A stretch of DNA of 64,000 nucleotides. It comes from Lactobacillus johnsonii. GTDB taxonomy: Bacteria; Bacillota; Bacilli; Lactobacillales; Lactobacillaceae. The notes beneath the pieces are model-generated. The model was not told the origin of the DNA. It made no database searches and saw nothing but the letters and a program-made list of their open reading frames with translations. Numbering within the stretch: the first letter of the stretch is position 1; every line of letters starts with the position of its first letter. The translations under genes and the position numbers were made by a program. This document shows, piece after piece, positions 7,121 to 17,993 of this stretch. Where the stretch lies: positions 806,001-870,000 of the forward strand of contig NZ_CP047409.1 of NCBI RefSeq assembly GCF_013487865.1, given 5' to 3'.

Positions 7121-7195
7121 TTAGCACTCTGCTTGAACAATTGCTAAATTATGGTATTATATAAATTGTTAGCACAGAAGAAAGAAGAGTGCTAA
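7121..7195 (+). promoter_or_regulatory. Two CIRCE operators flanking the heat-shock promoter
   Basis: CIRCE 1 is at 7121-7147: TTAGCACTC, 9-nt spacer, AATTGCTAA (left half perfect). CIRCE 2 is at 7169-7195: TTAGCACAG, 9-nt spacer, GAGTGCTAA (right half perfect). Between them lies a promoter, TTGAAC (7133-7138) with TATTAT (7155-7160), so CIRCE 1 covers the -35 and CIRCE 2 the start region. HrcA, encoded just downstream, is the known CIRCE repressor, so this is autoregulation. Confidence 0.92.
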
Positions 7196-7211
7196 TAATG
7201 GGGGCGAGAAA

Positions 7212-8270
7212 ATGTTGACTGAACGGCAAGAACTTATTTTAAAGACTATTATTATGGACTTTACTCAGACACATGAGCCAGTAGGTTCTAAGACCGTGAT
7301 GAATCAACTGCCTGTCAAGGTCTCAAGTGCAACGGTTCGAAATGAAATGGCGGTTTTGGAAGAGAAAGGCCTACTTGAAAAGACACACTCTTCAAGTGGC
7401 CGAATTCCTTCAACTGCTGGTTATCGATACTACTTAGATCATTTAATTAATCCAGTAAAAATACCAGCATCTGTCTATAATCGAATTATTTACCAATTAG
7501 ACCAACCCTTTCAGCAAGTTAATGAAATCGTGCAGGAAGCTGCAAAGATTTTATCTGATTTGACTAACTACACGGCTTTTGCAGCAGGACCTGAAACACA
7601 TTCTGTAAAAGTTACAGGTTTTAGAATTGTTCCTCTATCTAGTCATCAAGTGATGGCCATTTTAGTTACTGATGATGGTAATGTAAAGAATCAAATTTAT
7701 ACTTTGCCTCATCATACTAATGGGGAAGAAATTGAAAAAGCTGTTCGATTGATTAATGATCAATTAGTTGGAAAATCGCTTAGTTCGATTAATGAAGTGT
7801 TACTCAAGCGAATTGCTGATCATCTTATTGCTCGAGGATCTGCACCGGAAATATTAGATCTCTTACAAGATGTCATTAAAGATGCGGCCAGTGAGCAAAT
7901 GTATGTTGATGGTCAAATTAATCTTTTGAGTAATTATGAAAATGATGATTTAACCAAGATAAAATCACTTTATAAGTTAATTGATCAAAATGACGCACTT
8001 TCAAGTTTAATTGGTTTTAATCCTGAAGATGAACTGAAAAATGATTCTAGTTCTAAAGTTCAGGTTAAATTAGGTTCAGAATTACCATCCGATTTACTTG
8101 AAAATTATAGCTTATTAACTGCACAATATAGTGTTGGTAAATATGGTAAAGGAACAATTGCACTACTAGGACCAACAAACATGCCATACTCGCAGATGAT
8201 CGGATTACTCGAGTATTTTAGGAATGAACTAGCAAAGAAATTGTTAGATTATTATGGTAGATTTAAGTAA
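7212..8270 (+). CDS. hrcA: Heat-inducible transcription repressor HrcA
   Basis: The protein has 352 residues, the usual HrcA length. It begins [28 protein letters not shown], the typical winged-helix start, with [18 protein letters not shown] as the recognition region and [15 protein letters not shown] after it. It represses its own operon through the two CIRCE sites upstream and is kept active by GroEL in related bacteria. First gene of hrcA-grpE-dnaK-dnaJ; grpE follows after 11 nt. Confidence 0.97.
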   Translation: MLTERQELILKTIIMDFTQTHEPVGSKTVMNQLPVKVSSATVRNEMAVLEEKGLLEKTHSSSGRIPSTAGYRYYLDHLINPVKIPASVYNRIIYQLDQPFQQVNEIVQEAAKILSDLTNYTAFAAGPETHSVKVTGFRIVPLSSHQVMAILVTDDGNVKNQIYTLPHHTNGEEIEKAVRLINDQLVGKSLSSINEVLLKRIADHLIARGSAPEILDLLQDVIKDAASEQMYVDGQINLLSNYENDDLTKIKSLYKLIDQNDALSSLIGFNPEDELKNDSSSKVQVKLGSELPSDLLENYSLLTAQYSVGKYGKGTIALLGPTNMPYSQMIGLLEYFRNELAKKLLDYYGRFK

Positions 8271-8281
8271 GGAGGTTAGCT

Positions 8282-8860
8282 GTGAGTAAAGAAGAGTTTC
8301 CGCATGAAAAAGATTTAAAGGACGAGGTGACCCCAGATAAGTCACCAAAAAAAGATCCAAAAGCAGCTCCGAAAGAGGAAGTTAAGGAAAATCCAGTAGA
8401 GAATTATGAAAAAGAAATTGCTGAATTAACTGCTAGAAATAAGGATCTTGAAGATAAATACTTACGTAGTGAAGCTGAGATTCAAAATATGCAAGCGCGC
8501 TATGCAAAAGAACGTGCTCAGTTAATAAAATATGAGTCTCAAAGCCTAGCTAAAGAAGTTTTGCCAGCAATGGATAACTTGGAGCGAGCATTAGCTGTTA
8601 AAGCCGATGATGAAGCTGCTAAGCAACTCCAAAAGGGCGTTCAGATGACTCTTGATTCATTAGTTAAATCGATGAAAGATCAAGGAATTACTGAAATTAA
8701 AGCCGAGGGTGAAACTTTTGATCCTTCTCTTCATCAAGCTGTTCAAACTGTAGCAGCAGAAAATGATGAACAAAAAGATCGCGTAGTTAAAGTTTTACAA
8801 AAAGGATATCAATATAAAGATAGAACATTAAGACCAGCAATGGTTGTAGTGGCTCAATAA
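8282..8860 (+). CDS. grpE: Nucleotide exchange factor GrpE
   Basis: The protein has 192 residues and a GTG start behind GGAGG. A charged, disordered N-terminus (about 1-40) is followed by a long coiled coil ([29 protein letters not shown]) and the C-terminal beta domain, with the family motif [19 protein letters not shown]. It releases ADP from DnaK, and sits between hrcA and dnaK in the CIRCE-controlled operon. Confidence 0.97.
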   Translation: MSKEEFPHEKDLKDEVTPDKSPKKDPKAAPKEEVKENPVENYEKEIAELTARNKDLEDKYLRSEAEIQNMQARYAKERAQLIKYESQSLAKEVLPAMDNLERALAVKADDEAAKQLQKGVQMTLDSLVKSMKDQGITEIKAEGETFDPSLHQAVQTVAAENDEQKDRVVKVLQKGYQYKDRTLRPAMVVVAQ

Positions 8861-8877
8861 GAAAGGAAGTTCCATAT

Positions 8878-10752
8878 ATGTCAAAAGTTATTGGTATTGA
8901 CTTAGGTACGACTAACTCTGCTGTTGCCGTACTTGAAGGTAAAGAACCTAAAATTATTACTAACCCAGAAGGTAACCGTACAACTCCTTCTGTAGTTGCT
9001 TTTAAAAATGGTGAAATTCAAGTTGGAGAAGTAGCTAAGCGTCAAGCAATCACTAACCCTAACACTATTGTTTCAATCAAGAGTCATATGGGTGAAGAAG
9101 GCTACAAAGTTAAAGTTGGCGATAAGGAATACACTCCACAAGAAATTTCAGCTTTCATTTTGCAATACATTAAGAAGTTCTCTGAAGACTATTTGGGTGA
9201 AAAGGTAACTGACGCAGTTATTACTGTTCCTGCTTATTTCAATGACGCACAACGTCAAGCTACTAAAGATGCTGGTAAAATTGCTGGCTTAAATGTTCAA
9301 AGAATTATCAATGAACCAACTGCTTCAGCTTTAGCATATGGTCTTGATAAAGATGAAAATGATGAAAAAGTATTAGTATACGACCTTGGTGGTGGTACTT
9401 TCGATGTTTCTATCTTGCAATTAGGTGATGGAGTCTTCCAAGTATTATCAACTAATGGTGATACTCACCTTGGTGGTGACGACTTTGACCAAAGAATTAT
9501 GGATTGGTTAATCCAAAACTTTAAGGAAGAAAATGGTGTTGACTTATCTAACGATAAGATGGCACTACAACGTTTAAAGGATGCTGCAGAAAAGGCTAAG
9601 AAAGACTTATCTGGTGTTTCCTCAACTCACATTTCACTTCCATTCATTTCTGCTGGAGAAGCTGGTCCACTTCACCTTGAAGCTGATTTGACTCGTGCTA
9701 AGTTTGATGAATTAACTGATGATTTAGTTCAAAAGACTAAGGTAGCATTTGACAATGCTTTAAGTGATGCAGGTTTGACTGTAAATGATATTGACAAAGT
9801 TATTTTAAACGGTGGTTCAACTCGTATTCCTGCAGTTCAAAAGGCTGTTAAGGATTGGGCTGGAAAAGAACCAGATCACTCAATTAACCCTGATGAAGCT
9901 GTTGCTTTAGGTGCAGCAATTCAAGGTGGTGTTATCTCAGGTGATGTTAAGGACATTGTTTTACTTGATGTTACTCCATTATCACTTGGTATTGAAACTA
10001 TGGGTGGTGTCTTCACTAAGTTAATTGACAGAAACACTACTATTCCAACTTCAAAGAGCCAAATCTTTTCAACTGCAGCTGATAACCAACCAGCAGTAGA
10101 TGTTCATGTTTTACAAGGTGAACGTCCAATGGCCGCTGATGACAAGACTTTGGGACGCTTTGAATTAACTGATATTCCACCAGCACCACGTGGTGTTCCA
10201 CAAATTCAAGTTACTTTTGATATCGATAAGAACGGTATTGTAAATGTATCTGCTAAGGATATGGGTACTGGTAAGGAACAAAAGATTACCATTAAGAGTT
10301 CTTCTGGTTTATCAGATGAAGAAATCAAGAAGATGCAAAAGGATGCTGAAGAGCATGCTGAAGAAGATAAAAAGCGTAAAGAAGAAGTTGATTTACGTAA
10401 CGAAGTAGATCAATTAATCTTTACTACTGAAAAGACTTTAAAGGAAACTGAGGGTAAAGTTCCTGAAACTGAAACTAAGAATGTTCAAGATGCTTTAGAT
10501 GCTTTGAAGAAGGCTCAAAAAGACAACAACTTGGATGAAATGAAAGAAAAGAAAGAAGCTTTATCAAAGGCTGCTCAAGATTTAGCTGTTAAGCTTTACC
10601 AACAAAATGGTGGTGCTCAAGGTGCAGCTGGTCAAGCTGGCCCTCAAGGCCCACAAAATGGTGGTCAACCAAACAATGATAATGGCTCAGACAACGGTCA
10701 AGGTGGTTCAACTGTTGATGGAGACTTTCATAAGGTAGACCCTGATAAGTAA
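8878..10752 (+). CDS. dnaK: Chaperone DnaK (Hsp70)
   Basis: The protein has 624 residues. The ATPase domain shows [15 protein letters not shown] at the start, [14 protein letters not shown] and [13 protein letters not shown] substrate-binding domain and helical lid follow, and the C-terminal tail (about 585-624) is rich in Gly, Gln, Pro and Asn. It lacks the roughly 24-residue insertion in the ATPase domain found in Gram-negative DnaK, as expected for Firmicutes. Part of the CIRCE operon; a hairpin after the gene could reduce downstream dnaJ. Confidence 0.98.
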   Translation: MSKVIGIDLGTTNSAVAVLEGKEPKIITNPEGNRTTPSVVAFKNGEIQVGEVAKRQAITNPNTIVSIKSHMGEEGYKVKVGDKEYTPQEISAFILQYIKKFSEDYLGEKVTDAVITVPAYFNDAQRQATKDAGKIAGLNVQRIINEPTASALAYGLDKDENDEKVLVYDLGGGTFDVSILQLGDGVFQVLSTNGDTHLGGDDFDQRIMDWLIQNFKEENGVDLSNDKMALQRLKDAAEKAKKDLSGVSSTHISLPFISAGEAGPLHLEADLTRAKFDELTDDLVQKTKVAFDNALSDAGLTVNDIDKVILNGGSTRIPAVQKAVKDWAGKEPDHSINPDEAVALGAAIQGGVISGDVKDIVLLDVTPLSLGIETMGGVFTKLIDRNTTIPTSKSQIFSTAADNQPAVDVHVLQGERPMAADDKTLGRFELTDIPPAPRGVPQIQVTFDIDKNGIVNVSAKDMGTGKEQKITIKSSSGLSDEEIKKMQKDAEEHAEEDKKRKEEVDLRNEVDQLIFTTEKTLKETEGKVPETETKNVQDALDALKKAQKDNNLDEMKEKKEALSKAAQDLAVKLYQQNGGAQGAAGQAGPQGPQNGGQPNNDNGSDNGQGGSTVDGDFHKVDPDK

Positions 10753-10775
10753 AAAGTTTTATAATTAAATCAAAC

Positions 10776-10811
10776 AAGAAAAGAACTGCGTGATTGTAGT
10801 TCTTTTCTTTT
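10776..10811 (+). terminator. Hairpin terminator between dnaK and dnaJ
   Basis: AAGAAAAGAACT (10776-10787) pairs perfectly with AGTTCTTTTCTT (10798-10809). No separate promoter for dnaJ is obvious, so it probably acts as a partial terminator. Confidence 0.7.
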
Positions 10812-10831
10812 ATGAATAAAGGAGTTTTCAG

Positions 10832-11998
10832 ATGGCACAACGTGATTATTATGATGTGCTGGGTGTTGATAAAAATGCTAGTGAAAGTGAGATTAGTAAG
10901 GCATATCGTAAACTAGCAAAAAAATATCACCCAGACTTAAACCATGAACCTGGTGCTGAAGAAAAATACAAGGAAGTAAATGAAGCATATGAGGTTCTCC
11001 ATGATAAACAGAAAAGAGCTCAGTATGACCAATTTGGCCAAGCAGGTGTAAATGGTCAAGGTGGCTTTGGTGGTCAAGGCTTTGGCGGTTTTGGCGGCCA
11101 AGGTGGATACTCATCTCAAGGCTTTGGTGATTTTGGCGATATTTTCGGTGATATCTTTGGTTCAGCATTTGGCGGAGGCAGAAGTCGTGTAGATCCAACT
11201 GCACCGCAAAAAGGTCAAGATTTAGATTATACAATGACGATTGACTTTATGGATGCAATCAAGGGTAAAAAGACCGATATTACCTATACTAGAAGTGAAG
11301 TTTGTCCTACTTGTGACGGCTCTGGTGCTGAAAAAGGTACTCATCCAATTACGTGTGATAAATGTCATGGAAGTGGGGTAATGACGGTAACTCGTCAAAC
11401 ACCACTCGGTGTTATTCAACAACAAACTACTTGTGACAAGTGCGGAGGACGCGGAACAATTATTGAACATCCATGTCAAACTTGCCATGGTCAGGGCACC
11501 GTCGACAAAAAGCAGACTCTTCAAGTTACTGTTCCAGCTGGTATTGATAATGGACAACAGATTCGTTTAAGTGGTCAAGGCGAAGCTGGAAAAAATGGTG
11601 GTCCTTACGGTGACTTGTACATTGTATTTAGAGTTAAACCAAGCAAAGAATTTAGAAGAAATGGTACAACTATCTATACTGAAGCTCCAATTTCATTTGC
11701 TCAAGCAGCTTTAGGAGATAAAATTCGTGTAAATACAGTTCATGGTCCAGTTGATTTAACTATTCCGGCAGGAACTCAACCTAATACTAACTTTAAATTA
11801 CGTGGTCAAGGTGTACCAAAGATAAATGGTACAGGCAATGGAGACCAAGAAGTAACAGTTAAAGTAGTTATTCCAAAGAAGATTAATGATAAGCAGAAAG
11901 AAGCTTTGGTTGATTACGTTAAAGCTGGTGGCGGTAATATTTCCCCACAAGAAAAGAATTTCTTTGAACGTTTAAAAGATAAGTTAAACGGAGAATAA
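10832..11998 (+). CDS. dnaJ: Co-chaperone DnaJ (Hsp40, type I)
   Basis: The protein has 388 residues. The J domain (1-70) has HPD in [11 protein letters not shown] Gly/Phe-rich linker (about 73-115) is followed by four CxxCxGxG-type zinc repeats ([32 protein letters not shown]) and the C-terminal substrate-binding domains. It stimulates DnaK ATPase. AAAGGAG lies upstream of the ATG. Confidence 0.98.
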   Translation: MAQRDYYDVLGVDKNASESEISKAYRKLAKKYHPDLNHEPGAEEKYKEVNEAYEVLHDKQKRAQYDQFGQAGVNGQGGFGGQGFGGFGGQGGYSSQGFGDFGDIFGDIFGSAFGGGRSRVDPTAPQKGQDLDYTMTIDFMDAIKGKKTDITYTRSEVCPTCDGSGAEKGTHPITCDKCHGSGVMTVTRQTPLGVIQQQTTCDKCGGRGTIIEHPCQTCHGQGTVDKKQTLQVTVPAGIDNGQQIRLSGQGEAGKNGGPYGDLYIVFRVKPSKEFRRNGTTIYTEAPISFAQAALGDKIRVNTVHGPVDLTIPAGTQPNTNFKLRGQGVPKINGTGNGDQEVTVKVVIPKKINDKQKEALVDYVKAGGGNISPQEKNFFERLKDKLNGE

Positions 11999-12003
11999 AA
12001 GTG

Positions 12004-12047
12004 AAAACGTATATCTCTATAAGTCTTGAGGTATGCGTTTTATTTTT
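12004..12047 (+). terminator. Terminator of the hrcA-dnaJ operon
   Basis: AAAACGTATA (12004-12013) pairs with TATGCGTTTT (12032-12041) and CTC/GAG pairs extend the stem inward. T residues follow. Confidence 0.75.
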
Positions 12048-12141
12048 GTAATAAATAATTACTTCAATAAAAATGTTGCATTAAGAATTTTATCTAGTCG
12101 TAGGCCTTTGATATAATTAATAAAGCGAAAAGGGTGAGAAC

Positions 12142-13980
12142 ATGGATATAAAAAAATTACAAGATTATCAAAAACATATTCGAAATTTTTCAATTGTTGC
12201 CCATATTGATCATGGAAAATCAACGATTGCAGATCGTATTTTAGAATTAACAGATACTGTTTCTGAACGTCAAATGAAAAATCAATTACTTGACGATATG
12301 CCACTAGAACGGCAACGTGGTATAACTATTAAGCTAAATTCTGTAGAAGTAAAATACCATGCTAAAGATGGTGAAACATATATCTTTCACTTAATTGATA
12401 CTCCAGGCCACGTAGACTTTTCATATGAAGTTTCAAGATCTTTAGCGGCCTGTGAGGGGGCACTCTTAGTAGTAGATGCCACTCAAGGTGTACAAGCACA
12501 AACTTTGGCTAATACTTATTTAGCTATTGATGATGACTTGGAAATTTTACCAGTTATTAATAAGATCGATTTACCATCAGCTGATCCCGAAATGTGTAAA
12601 AATGAAATTGAAGAGATGATTGGTCTTGATGCTTCAGATGCAGTAGAAGTTTCAGGAAAAACAGGTCAAGGTATTCCTGAATTACTAGAAGAAATTGTGA
12701 AAAAAGTACCTGCACCTGACGGTGACCTCAATGCCCCATTAAAGGCTTTGATTTTTGATTCAAAATATGATGATTATCGCGGTGTTGTTTTATCTGTTCG
12801 AATTGAAGAGGGAACGGTTAAACCAGGCGATAAAATTCGTATTATGAATACTGGAAAAGAATTTGAAGTAACAGAAGTAGGTGTTTCAAGCCCACATCCA
12901 GTTAAAAAAGATATGCTTATTGCTGGGGACGTAGGATATTTAACTGCTAACATCAAATCAGTTCGTGAAACTCGTGTTGGTGATACCATTACTAGTGCTG
13001 AAAATCCAACTGAAAAGCCACTTCCAGGTTATCGTCAAATTCCACCAATGGTTTACTCTGGTATGTATCCAGTTGACAATCAAAAGTACGATGATTTGAA
13101 AGAAGCGCTTCAAAAGTTACAATTGAATGACGCTGCCTTAGAATTTGAACCTGAAACATCTCAAGCTTTGGGCTTTGGTTTCCGGTGTGGATTTTTAGGA
13201 TTGCTTCATATGGACGTTGTTCAAGAACGACTCGAGCAAGAGTTTGGCATGGATTTAATCATGACCGCACCAAGTGTAGACTATCATGCTATTATGAACG
13301 ACGGATCAACTAAGCTGATTGACAACCCAGCTGATTTGCCTGATGCTGGTGAATATAAGGAAGTTCAAGAGCCTTATGTTAAAGCAGAAATTATGGTGCC
13401 AAATGATTTCGTGGGACCAGTAATGGAATTATGTCAGCGAAAGCGCGGCGAATTTGTAACTATGGATTACTTAGATAAGTATCGAGTAAATGTTATTTAC
13501 AATATGCCATTAGCCGAAATTATTTATGATTTCTTTGATGAATTAAAATCTTCAACTAAGGGCTATGCATCCCTTGATTATGAGATAACTGGTTATCGTG
13601 CAACGGACTTAGTTAAAATTGATATGCTTCTTAATAAAGAACCTATCGATGCTCTCAGCTTTATTGCACACCGTGAAGAAGCACAAAATCGTGCTCGTCA
13701 AATGACAACAATGCTGAAGAAATTAATTCCGCGTCAGAACTTTGAAGTTGATATTCAAGGTGCCATTGGAGCTAAAATTATTTCTCGTGCAACCATTAAA
13801 CCATATCGTAAAGATGTTACTTGGAAGATTCATACCGGTGACCCTGATCGACGTGCAAAATTGCTTGAGAAACAGCGTCGTGGTAAAAAGAGAATGAAAG
13901 CAGTTGGTAGAGTAGAAGTGCCTCAAGATGCATTTATGGCTGTTTTAAAAATGAACGATGACGACATTAAAGGTAAATAA
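12142..13980 (+). CDS. lepA: Elongation factor 4 (LepA), translational GTPase
   Basis: The protein has 612 residues. G1 is AHIDHGKST, the switch region [11 protein letters not shown]3 DTPGHVDF and G4 [11 protein letters not shown]; the C-terminal domain ends with the LepA-type basic segment ([30 protein letters not shown]). LepA acts on stalled ribosomes. It is a single gene with its own upstream region and a terminator at 13996-14028. Confidence 0.98.
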   Translation: MDIKKLQDYQKHIRNFSIVAHIDHGKSTIADRILELTDTVSERQMKNQLLDDMPLERQRGITIKLNSVEVKYHAKDGETYIFHLIDTPGHVDFSYEVSRSLAACEGALLVVDATQGVQAQTLANTYLAIDDDLEILPVINKIDLPSADPEMCKNEIEEMIGLDASDAVEVSGKTGQGIPELLEEIVKKVPAPDGDLNAPLKALIFDSKYDDYRGVVLSVRIEEGTVKPGDKIRIMNTGKEFEVTEVGVSSPHPVKKDMLIAGDVGYLTANIKSVRETRVGDTITSAENPTEKPLPGYRQIPPMVYSGMYPVDNQKYDDLKEALQKLQLNDAALEFEPETSQALGFGFRCGFLGLLHMDVVQERLEQEFGMDLIMTAPSVDYHAIMNDGSTKLIDNPADLPDAGEYKEVQEPYVKAEIMVPNDFVGPVMELCQRKRGEFVTMDYLDKYRVNVIYNMPLAEIIYDFFDELKSSTKGYASLDYEITGYRATDLVKIDMLLNKEPIDALSFIAHREEAQNRARQMTTMLKKLIPRQNFEVDIQGAIGAKIISRATIKPYRKDVTWKIHTGDPDRRAKLLEKQRRGKKRMKAVGRVEVPQDAFMAVLKMNDDDIKGK

Positions 13981-13995
13981 ATAACATGACTTTAT

Positions 13996-14028
13996 AGACG
14001 TACCAAGGCTTTTGGTGCGTCTTTTTTT
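13996..14028 (+). terminator. Terminator after lepA
   Basis: AGACGTACCAA (13996-14006) pairs with TTGGTGCGTCT (14012-14022), followed by seven T residues. Confidence 0.9.
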
Positions 14029-14147
14029 GATTAAAATATAAATCCACGTAAAGTCTACGTAAAATCTATTGCTAAGGTAATTGATATTCTTTTTCTAAAT
14101 TTGTGTTAGAATTTATAACAGTATCAATTAATTAAGGAATAGAAAAA

Positions 14148-14837
14148 ATGGCACAAACAAAGAAAAATAATTCCAAGAAAACTTGGATCATTAGAATTGC
14201 TGCAATTATTTTATTAATTATCGGATTAGGGATGATTTTCAATAGTCAGATCCGAGATATGATGGTTAGACAAAATCAAACGACTGCCTTAAAAAAGTTG
14301 AATAAAGAAACTGTTAAAAAGAATCAAAAGAAAAAAGGAATGTTTGATTTTTCTAAGGTAGAGGAAATCGACTTTGGTCAAGTAACAAAATCGCGTGTCA
14401 ATAATACAGCGGATGCAATTGGCGCGATTGCGGTTCCCAGCGTAAACATGTACTTACCAATTATGAAAGGGTTAAGCGACGATGCCATGTCAACTGGCGG
14501 AGGAACTATGAGACCTGATCAAGTGATGGGAAAGGGAAACTATCCGTTAGCTGGACACTATATGACTGCTAAGGGAGTATTATTTTCACCACTAGAAAAC
14601 ACTAAAATAGGTGAAAGAGTATATTTGACTAATCTAGATAAGATTTATGTCTATCGAATATATATGAAAAAAATTGTTGATCCAACTGCGGTTTGGCTAG
14701 TTGATAATACTAAGGAAAATATTGTTACTTTAATTACTTGTGCTGATGGCGGAGTTAATCGCTGGGCAATTAGAGGAAAATTAATTGCAGAAGAACCAGC
14801 AACAGACAAAAACCTTCAAGTGTTCAAGCTTAAATAA
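14148..14837 (+). CDS. srtA: Class A sortase
   Basis: The protein has 229 residues, with an N-terminal membrane anchor (about 12-33) after a basic stretch and an extracellular catalytic domain. Catalytic residues are visible: His137 in LAGHYM, Cys198 in LITCADGG and Arg205 in NRWAIRG. It attaches LPxTG-type surface proteins to the cell wall. No sortase substrate lies next to it, as expected for the housekeeping enzyme. Confidence 0.92.
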   Translation: MAQTKKNNSKKTWIIRIAAIILLIIGLGMIFNSQIRDMMVRQNQTTALKKLNKETVKKNQKKKGMFDFSKVEEIDFGQVTKSRVNNTADAIGAIAVPSVNMYLPIMKGLSDDAMSTGGGTMRPDQVMGKGNYPLAGHYMTAKGVLFSPLENTKIGERVYLTNLDKIYVYRIYMKKIVDPTAVWLVDNTKENIVTLITCADGGVNRWAIRGKLIAEEPATDKNLQVFKLK

Positions 14838-14877
14838 AAGGATTTACTTCTTAATTGAAAGGAAGTAAATCCTTTTT
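14837..14877 (+). terminator. Terminator after srtA
   Basis: AAAAGGATTTACTTC (from about 14836) pairs with GAAGTAAATCCTTTT (14862-14876), a 15-bp stem with an 11-nt loop. Confidence 0.9.
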
Positions 14878-14936
14878 AACTTTTGCTATAATAGAAACTT
14901 AGATGTTTATAGATGATTTAGGTGAACTAGAAAATA

Positions 14937-17207
14937 ATGAAATGGCAACAAAGACAAGCAACTAATTTAGATCAAGAGTTAATTAAGGATTATGGTTTAA
15001 CTGATATTCAAGCTAAACTTTTTGCTTTAAGAGGGATAAATACTGCAGAAAAATTAGATTTTTGGTTAAATGCAGACGAAAATGATCTAGCTGATCCTTT
15101 TTTGATGCATGATATGGAAAAGACAATTGATCGAATTAATCAAGCAATTGATAATGGTGAAAAGATAACCATCTATGGTGATTATGATGCGGATGGAATC
15201 ACAGCAACTAGTATCATGATGGATACTTTGGAAATTTTGGGTGCCGATGTTCATTTTTTTATTCCAGATAGATTTAAAGATGGTTATGGACCGAACATGA
15301 GTCGCTATCAAGAGATAGTAGAAGATGGAACTAAGTTAATTATTACTGTGGATAATGGTGTAACTGGTGTTGAAGAAATAAAGTACGCTCAAGAACATGG
15401 TGTCGATGTGATTTTAACTGATCATCATACTTTTCAAGATCAAAAACCAGCAGCCTTCAGTACTGTTCACTGTAATTATCCTGGCCAGAAATATCCATTT
15501 GATGATTATTGTGGAGCAGGGGTTGCGTATACAATTTGCCGTGCATTAATGCAAGATACAATGCCTGAGCTATTAGATTTGGCCATGATTGGAACAATTG
15601 GCGATATGGTAAAAGTTACTGGTGAAGGCCATATTATTGTAAAACGTGGTTTAGATATTCTGAATCAAACTGAACGACCAGGATTGCGCGCTTTGATTAA
15701 ACAAGCGGGTCTAACTATGGGAGAAATTACGGCAACAGATGTTGGCTTTAATATTGCACCTAGATTAAATGCTGTTGGACGTTTGGCAGATGCTAGTTTA
15801 GCCGTGGAATTACTTTTAAGTGATGATGAAGAACAAGCTGAAAAAATAGCTACTAGGATTGAAGAATTAAATAATGAGAGAAAAGAACTTACAAGTAAAG
15901 TTTATGACGATTGTTTAGCTCAAGTTGAAAAGAATGGCTGGCAGCATCGAAATACTCTAGTTATTTATAATCCTGATTTTCATGAAGGTGTCTTAGGACT
16001 CGTAGCAAACAAAGTGGTCGAAAAGTTGCATAAACCTACTCTTGTCCTTACTAAGGATGAAACTGGTGAATTAAAGGGATCTGGCCGATCAAGCGAAGGA
16101 TTTAATTTGTTTGATGCTCTAGAACCAATGAAGGATGATCTTTTAGATAAATTTGGTGGTCATGATTTTGCTTGTGGTTTATCTTTAAAAGCCGACAAGC
16201 TCGAAGAATTACGAGTACGCTTTGAGGATAGTTTTAAACCAAGTACTGATCTTGATGTAAAAGATTTTGACTTTGAATTAAATTTAAAAGAAGTTACGCC
16301 TGATACGATAGCTGAGATTAATCTGGTTGGTCCATTTGGAACAGGTAATCCTGAACCAATTTTTAGTATTAGCGAGCCCCATATTAAGAGTCTATTTAAA
16401 ATTGGAAAAGATAAAAATCATGTAAAGTTTACAGCAGAAAAAAATGCGGGGAAGCTTACAATTGTTGGTTTTAACAAGGGATTTTTAAATCAAACATTAC
16501 TTCCTTTTATTAAAGAACTTTACGTTACTCTTTCTCTTAATAGTTGGAAAAATATTTCGAATGTTCAAGGGATGCTAGCAGGGATTGAATATGGAGCTCC
16601 AAAATTAGCTGTTTTTGATCAAGTAATTGATATGCGGCAAGAAGACTATGTGATGGGATTTGCTGATAAGTATTTGATTTTTGATAAAAAGATTATTCCG
16701 TGGGCTAGGAATGGATTGGGTATCCCTGAAGAAAAGCTTAGTCTAGCAAAAGATTACAATGGAGATTCTGAAGTAGTAGCTTTATTAGATACGCCACGCA
16801 ATCAAATGGAGTTAAATGTTGCTTTGGAGAAAAAGTATCAACAGCTTTATTTACGCTTTTTATTTGATCAATTACCAATCAATACTTTGCCAAGTAGGGA
16901 TGCTTTTGGTGCAACTTTAAAATATATCTATGCACATCCAAACTTAAGTATTGATGATTACCAGGCTGTATCTTCTTATCTTGGTTTAGATTATCAAGCT
17001 GTTTTATTTATTTTACGTGTATTTTTTGAATTGAATTTTGTCTCATTTACTGATGGAAAAATTATCGGGAATAAGAATCCCGAAAGTAAAAAACTAACTG
17101 CTTCAAAATATTTTAATAGTATATCCTCTCAGATAAAATTTACTAATCAGTTAAGAACGATGCCATCAAATCAATTGATTAATTATGTTAAACAATATTT
17201 GAAGTGA
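14937..17207 (+). CDS. recJ: Single-stranded-DNA-specific exonuclease RecJ
   Basis: The protein has 756 residues. DHH-superfamily motifs are clear: GDYDADGITAT, TVDNGVTG, LTDHHTF and CGAGVAYTI, followed by DHHA1 (KGSGRSSEGFNLFDAL, KFGGHDFACG) and a long Lactobacillales C-terminal extension. It degrades ssDNA 5' to 3' in recombination and mismatch repair. GCTATAAT at about 14884-14891 is a plausible -10. Confidence 0.95.
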   Translation: MKWQQRQATNLDQELIKDYGLTDIQAKLFALRGINTAEKLDFWLNADENDLADPFLMHDMEKTIDRINQAIDNGEKITIYGDYDADGITATSIMMDTLEILGADVHFFIPDRFKDGYGPNMSRYQEIVEDGTKLIITVDNGVTGVEEIKYAQEHGVDVILTDHHTFQDQKPAAFSTVHCNYPGQKYPFDDYCGAGVAYTICRALMQDTMPELLDLAMIGTIGDMVKVTGEGHIIVKRGLDILNQTERPGLRALIKQAGLTMGEITATDVGFNIAPRLNAVGRLADASLAVELLLSDDEEQAEKIATRIEELNNERKELTSKVYDDCLAQVEKNGWQHRNTLVIYNPDFHEGVLGLVANKVVEKLHKPTLVLTKDETGELKGSGRSSEGFNLFDALEPMKDDLLDKFGGHDFACGLSLKADKLEELRVRFEDSFKPSTDLDVKDFDFELNLKEVTPDTIAEINLVGPFGTGNPEPIFSISEPHIKSLFKIGKDKNHVKFTAEKNAGKLTIVGFNKGFLNQTLLPFIKELYVTLSLNSWKNISNVQGMLAGIEYGAPKLAVFDQVIDMRQEDYVMGFADKYLIFDKKIIPWARNGLGIPEEKLSLAKDYNGDSEVVALLDTPRNQMELNVALEKKYQQLYLRFLFDQLPINTLPSRDAFGATLKYIYAHPNLSIDDYQAVSSYLGLDYQAVLFILRVFFELNFVSFTDGKIIGNKNPESKKLTASKYFNSISSQIKFTNQLRTMPSNQLINYVKQYLK

Positions 17208-17341
17208 TCATTACTAGTTATAAATTATTAAAAAGTTCGGTTTAAGCCTGATTTTAAAGCAAAAATTTGGTAAAATATACAAGTCAAAGACCGCTAGGTC
17301 TAATTTTTCAATGAGAGTCTAAAATGGAGGTTTCTCTTTAA

Positions 17342-17869
17342 ATGGCAATTGATTTTAAAGAACACATTGCAAGTGTACAGGATTTTCCAAATAAGGGGAT
17401 TGTCTTTCGCGATATCACCCCAATTTTGCAAGATGGGAAATTATATCGCGCTGCTACCCATGAATTAGCTGATTATGCTAAAAGTCGTGGAGCAGAAGTA
17501 ATTGTTGGACCAGAAGCCCGTGGATTTATTGTTGGCTGTCCTGTTGCAACAGAATTAGGAGTTGGTTTTGTACCAGCTCGTAAGCCTCATAAGTTGCCAC
17601 GCGAAGTAGAAAGTGCTTCTTATGATTTAGAATATGGTTCTAATGTCTTAGAAATGCATAAAGATGCAATTAAGCCAGGTCAAAAAGTTGTAATCTGTGA
17701 TGACTTGATGGCAACTGCTGGTACTCTTCACGCAACTAAGGAATTAATCGAAAACTTAGGCGGAGAAGTAGTAGGGGCAGCATTTTATATTGAATTAACT
17801 GATCTTAAGGGAAGAGAACAATTCCCAGATTTAGACATATATTCTTTAGTAAAGTACAGTGATGCTTAA
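17342..17869 (+). CDS. apt: Adenine phosphoribosyltransferase
   Basis: The protein has 175 residues, the normal Apt length. It shows [15 protein letters not shown] at the N-terminus, the [10 protein letters not shown] flap, and the PRPP-binding loop [14 protein letters not shown]. It converts adenine and PRPP to AMP. GGAGGTTT lies 12 nt upstream of the ATG. Placement after recJ is common in Firmicutes. Confidence 0.97.
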   Translation: MAIDFKEHIASVQDFPNKGIVFRDITPILQDGKLYRAATHELADYAKSRGAEVIVGPEARGFIVGCPVATELGVGFVPARKPHKLPREVESASYDLEYGSNVLEMHKDAIKPGQKVVICDDLMATAGTLHATKELIENLGGEVVGAAFYIELTDLKGREQFPDLDIYSLVKYSDA

Positions 17870-17875
17870 TGCTTG

Positions 17876-17903
17876 AACGGAACTCGATTGAGTTCCGTTT
17901 TCT
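17876..17903 (+). terminator. Terminator after apt
   Basis: AACGGAACTC (17876-17885) pairs perfectly with GAGTTCCGTT (17890-17899), with a 4-nt loop and a T run. Confidence 0.92.
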
Positions 17904-17993
17904 TTTGCTTATTTTTAATCTCTTTTGTATTAATTTAACAAAAAGCGCATAATAGTTAATGTTTGTATGAAAGAGGGAGTGTTTTAGTTTTTT

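Noticed and set aside
10589..11557. Three minus-strand open frames opposite dnaK and dnaJ
   Set aside because: They mirror the Gly-rich and zinc-repeat coding sequence of dnaK and dnaJ, have odd His/Leu-rich compositions and no ribosome-binding sites.
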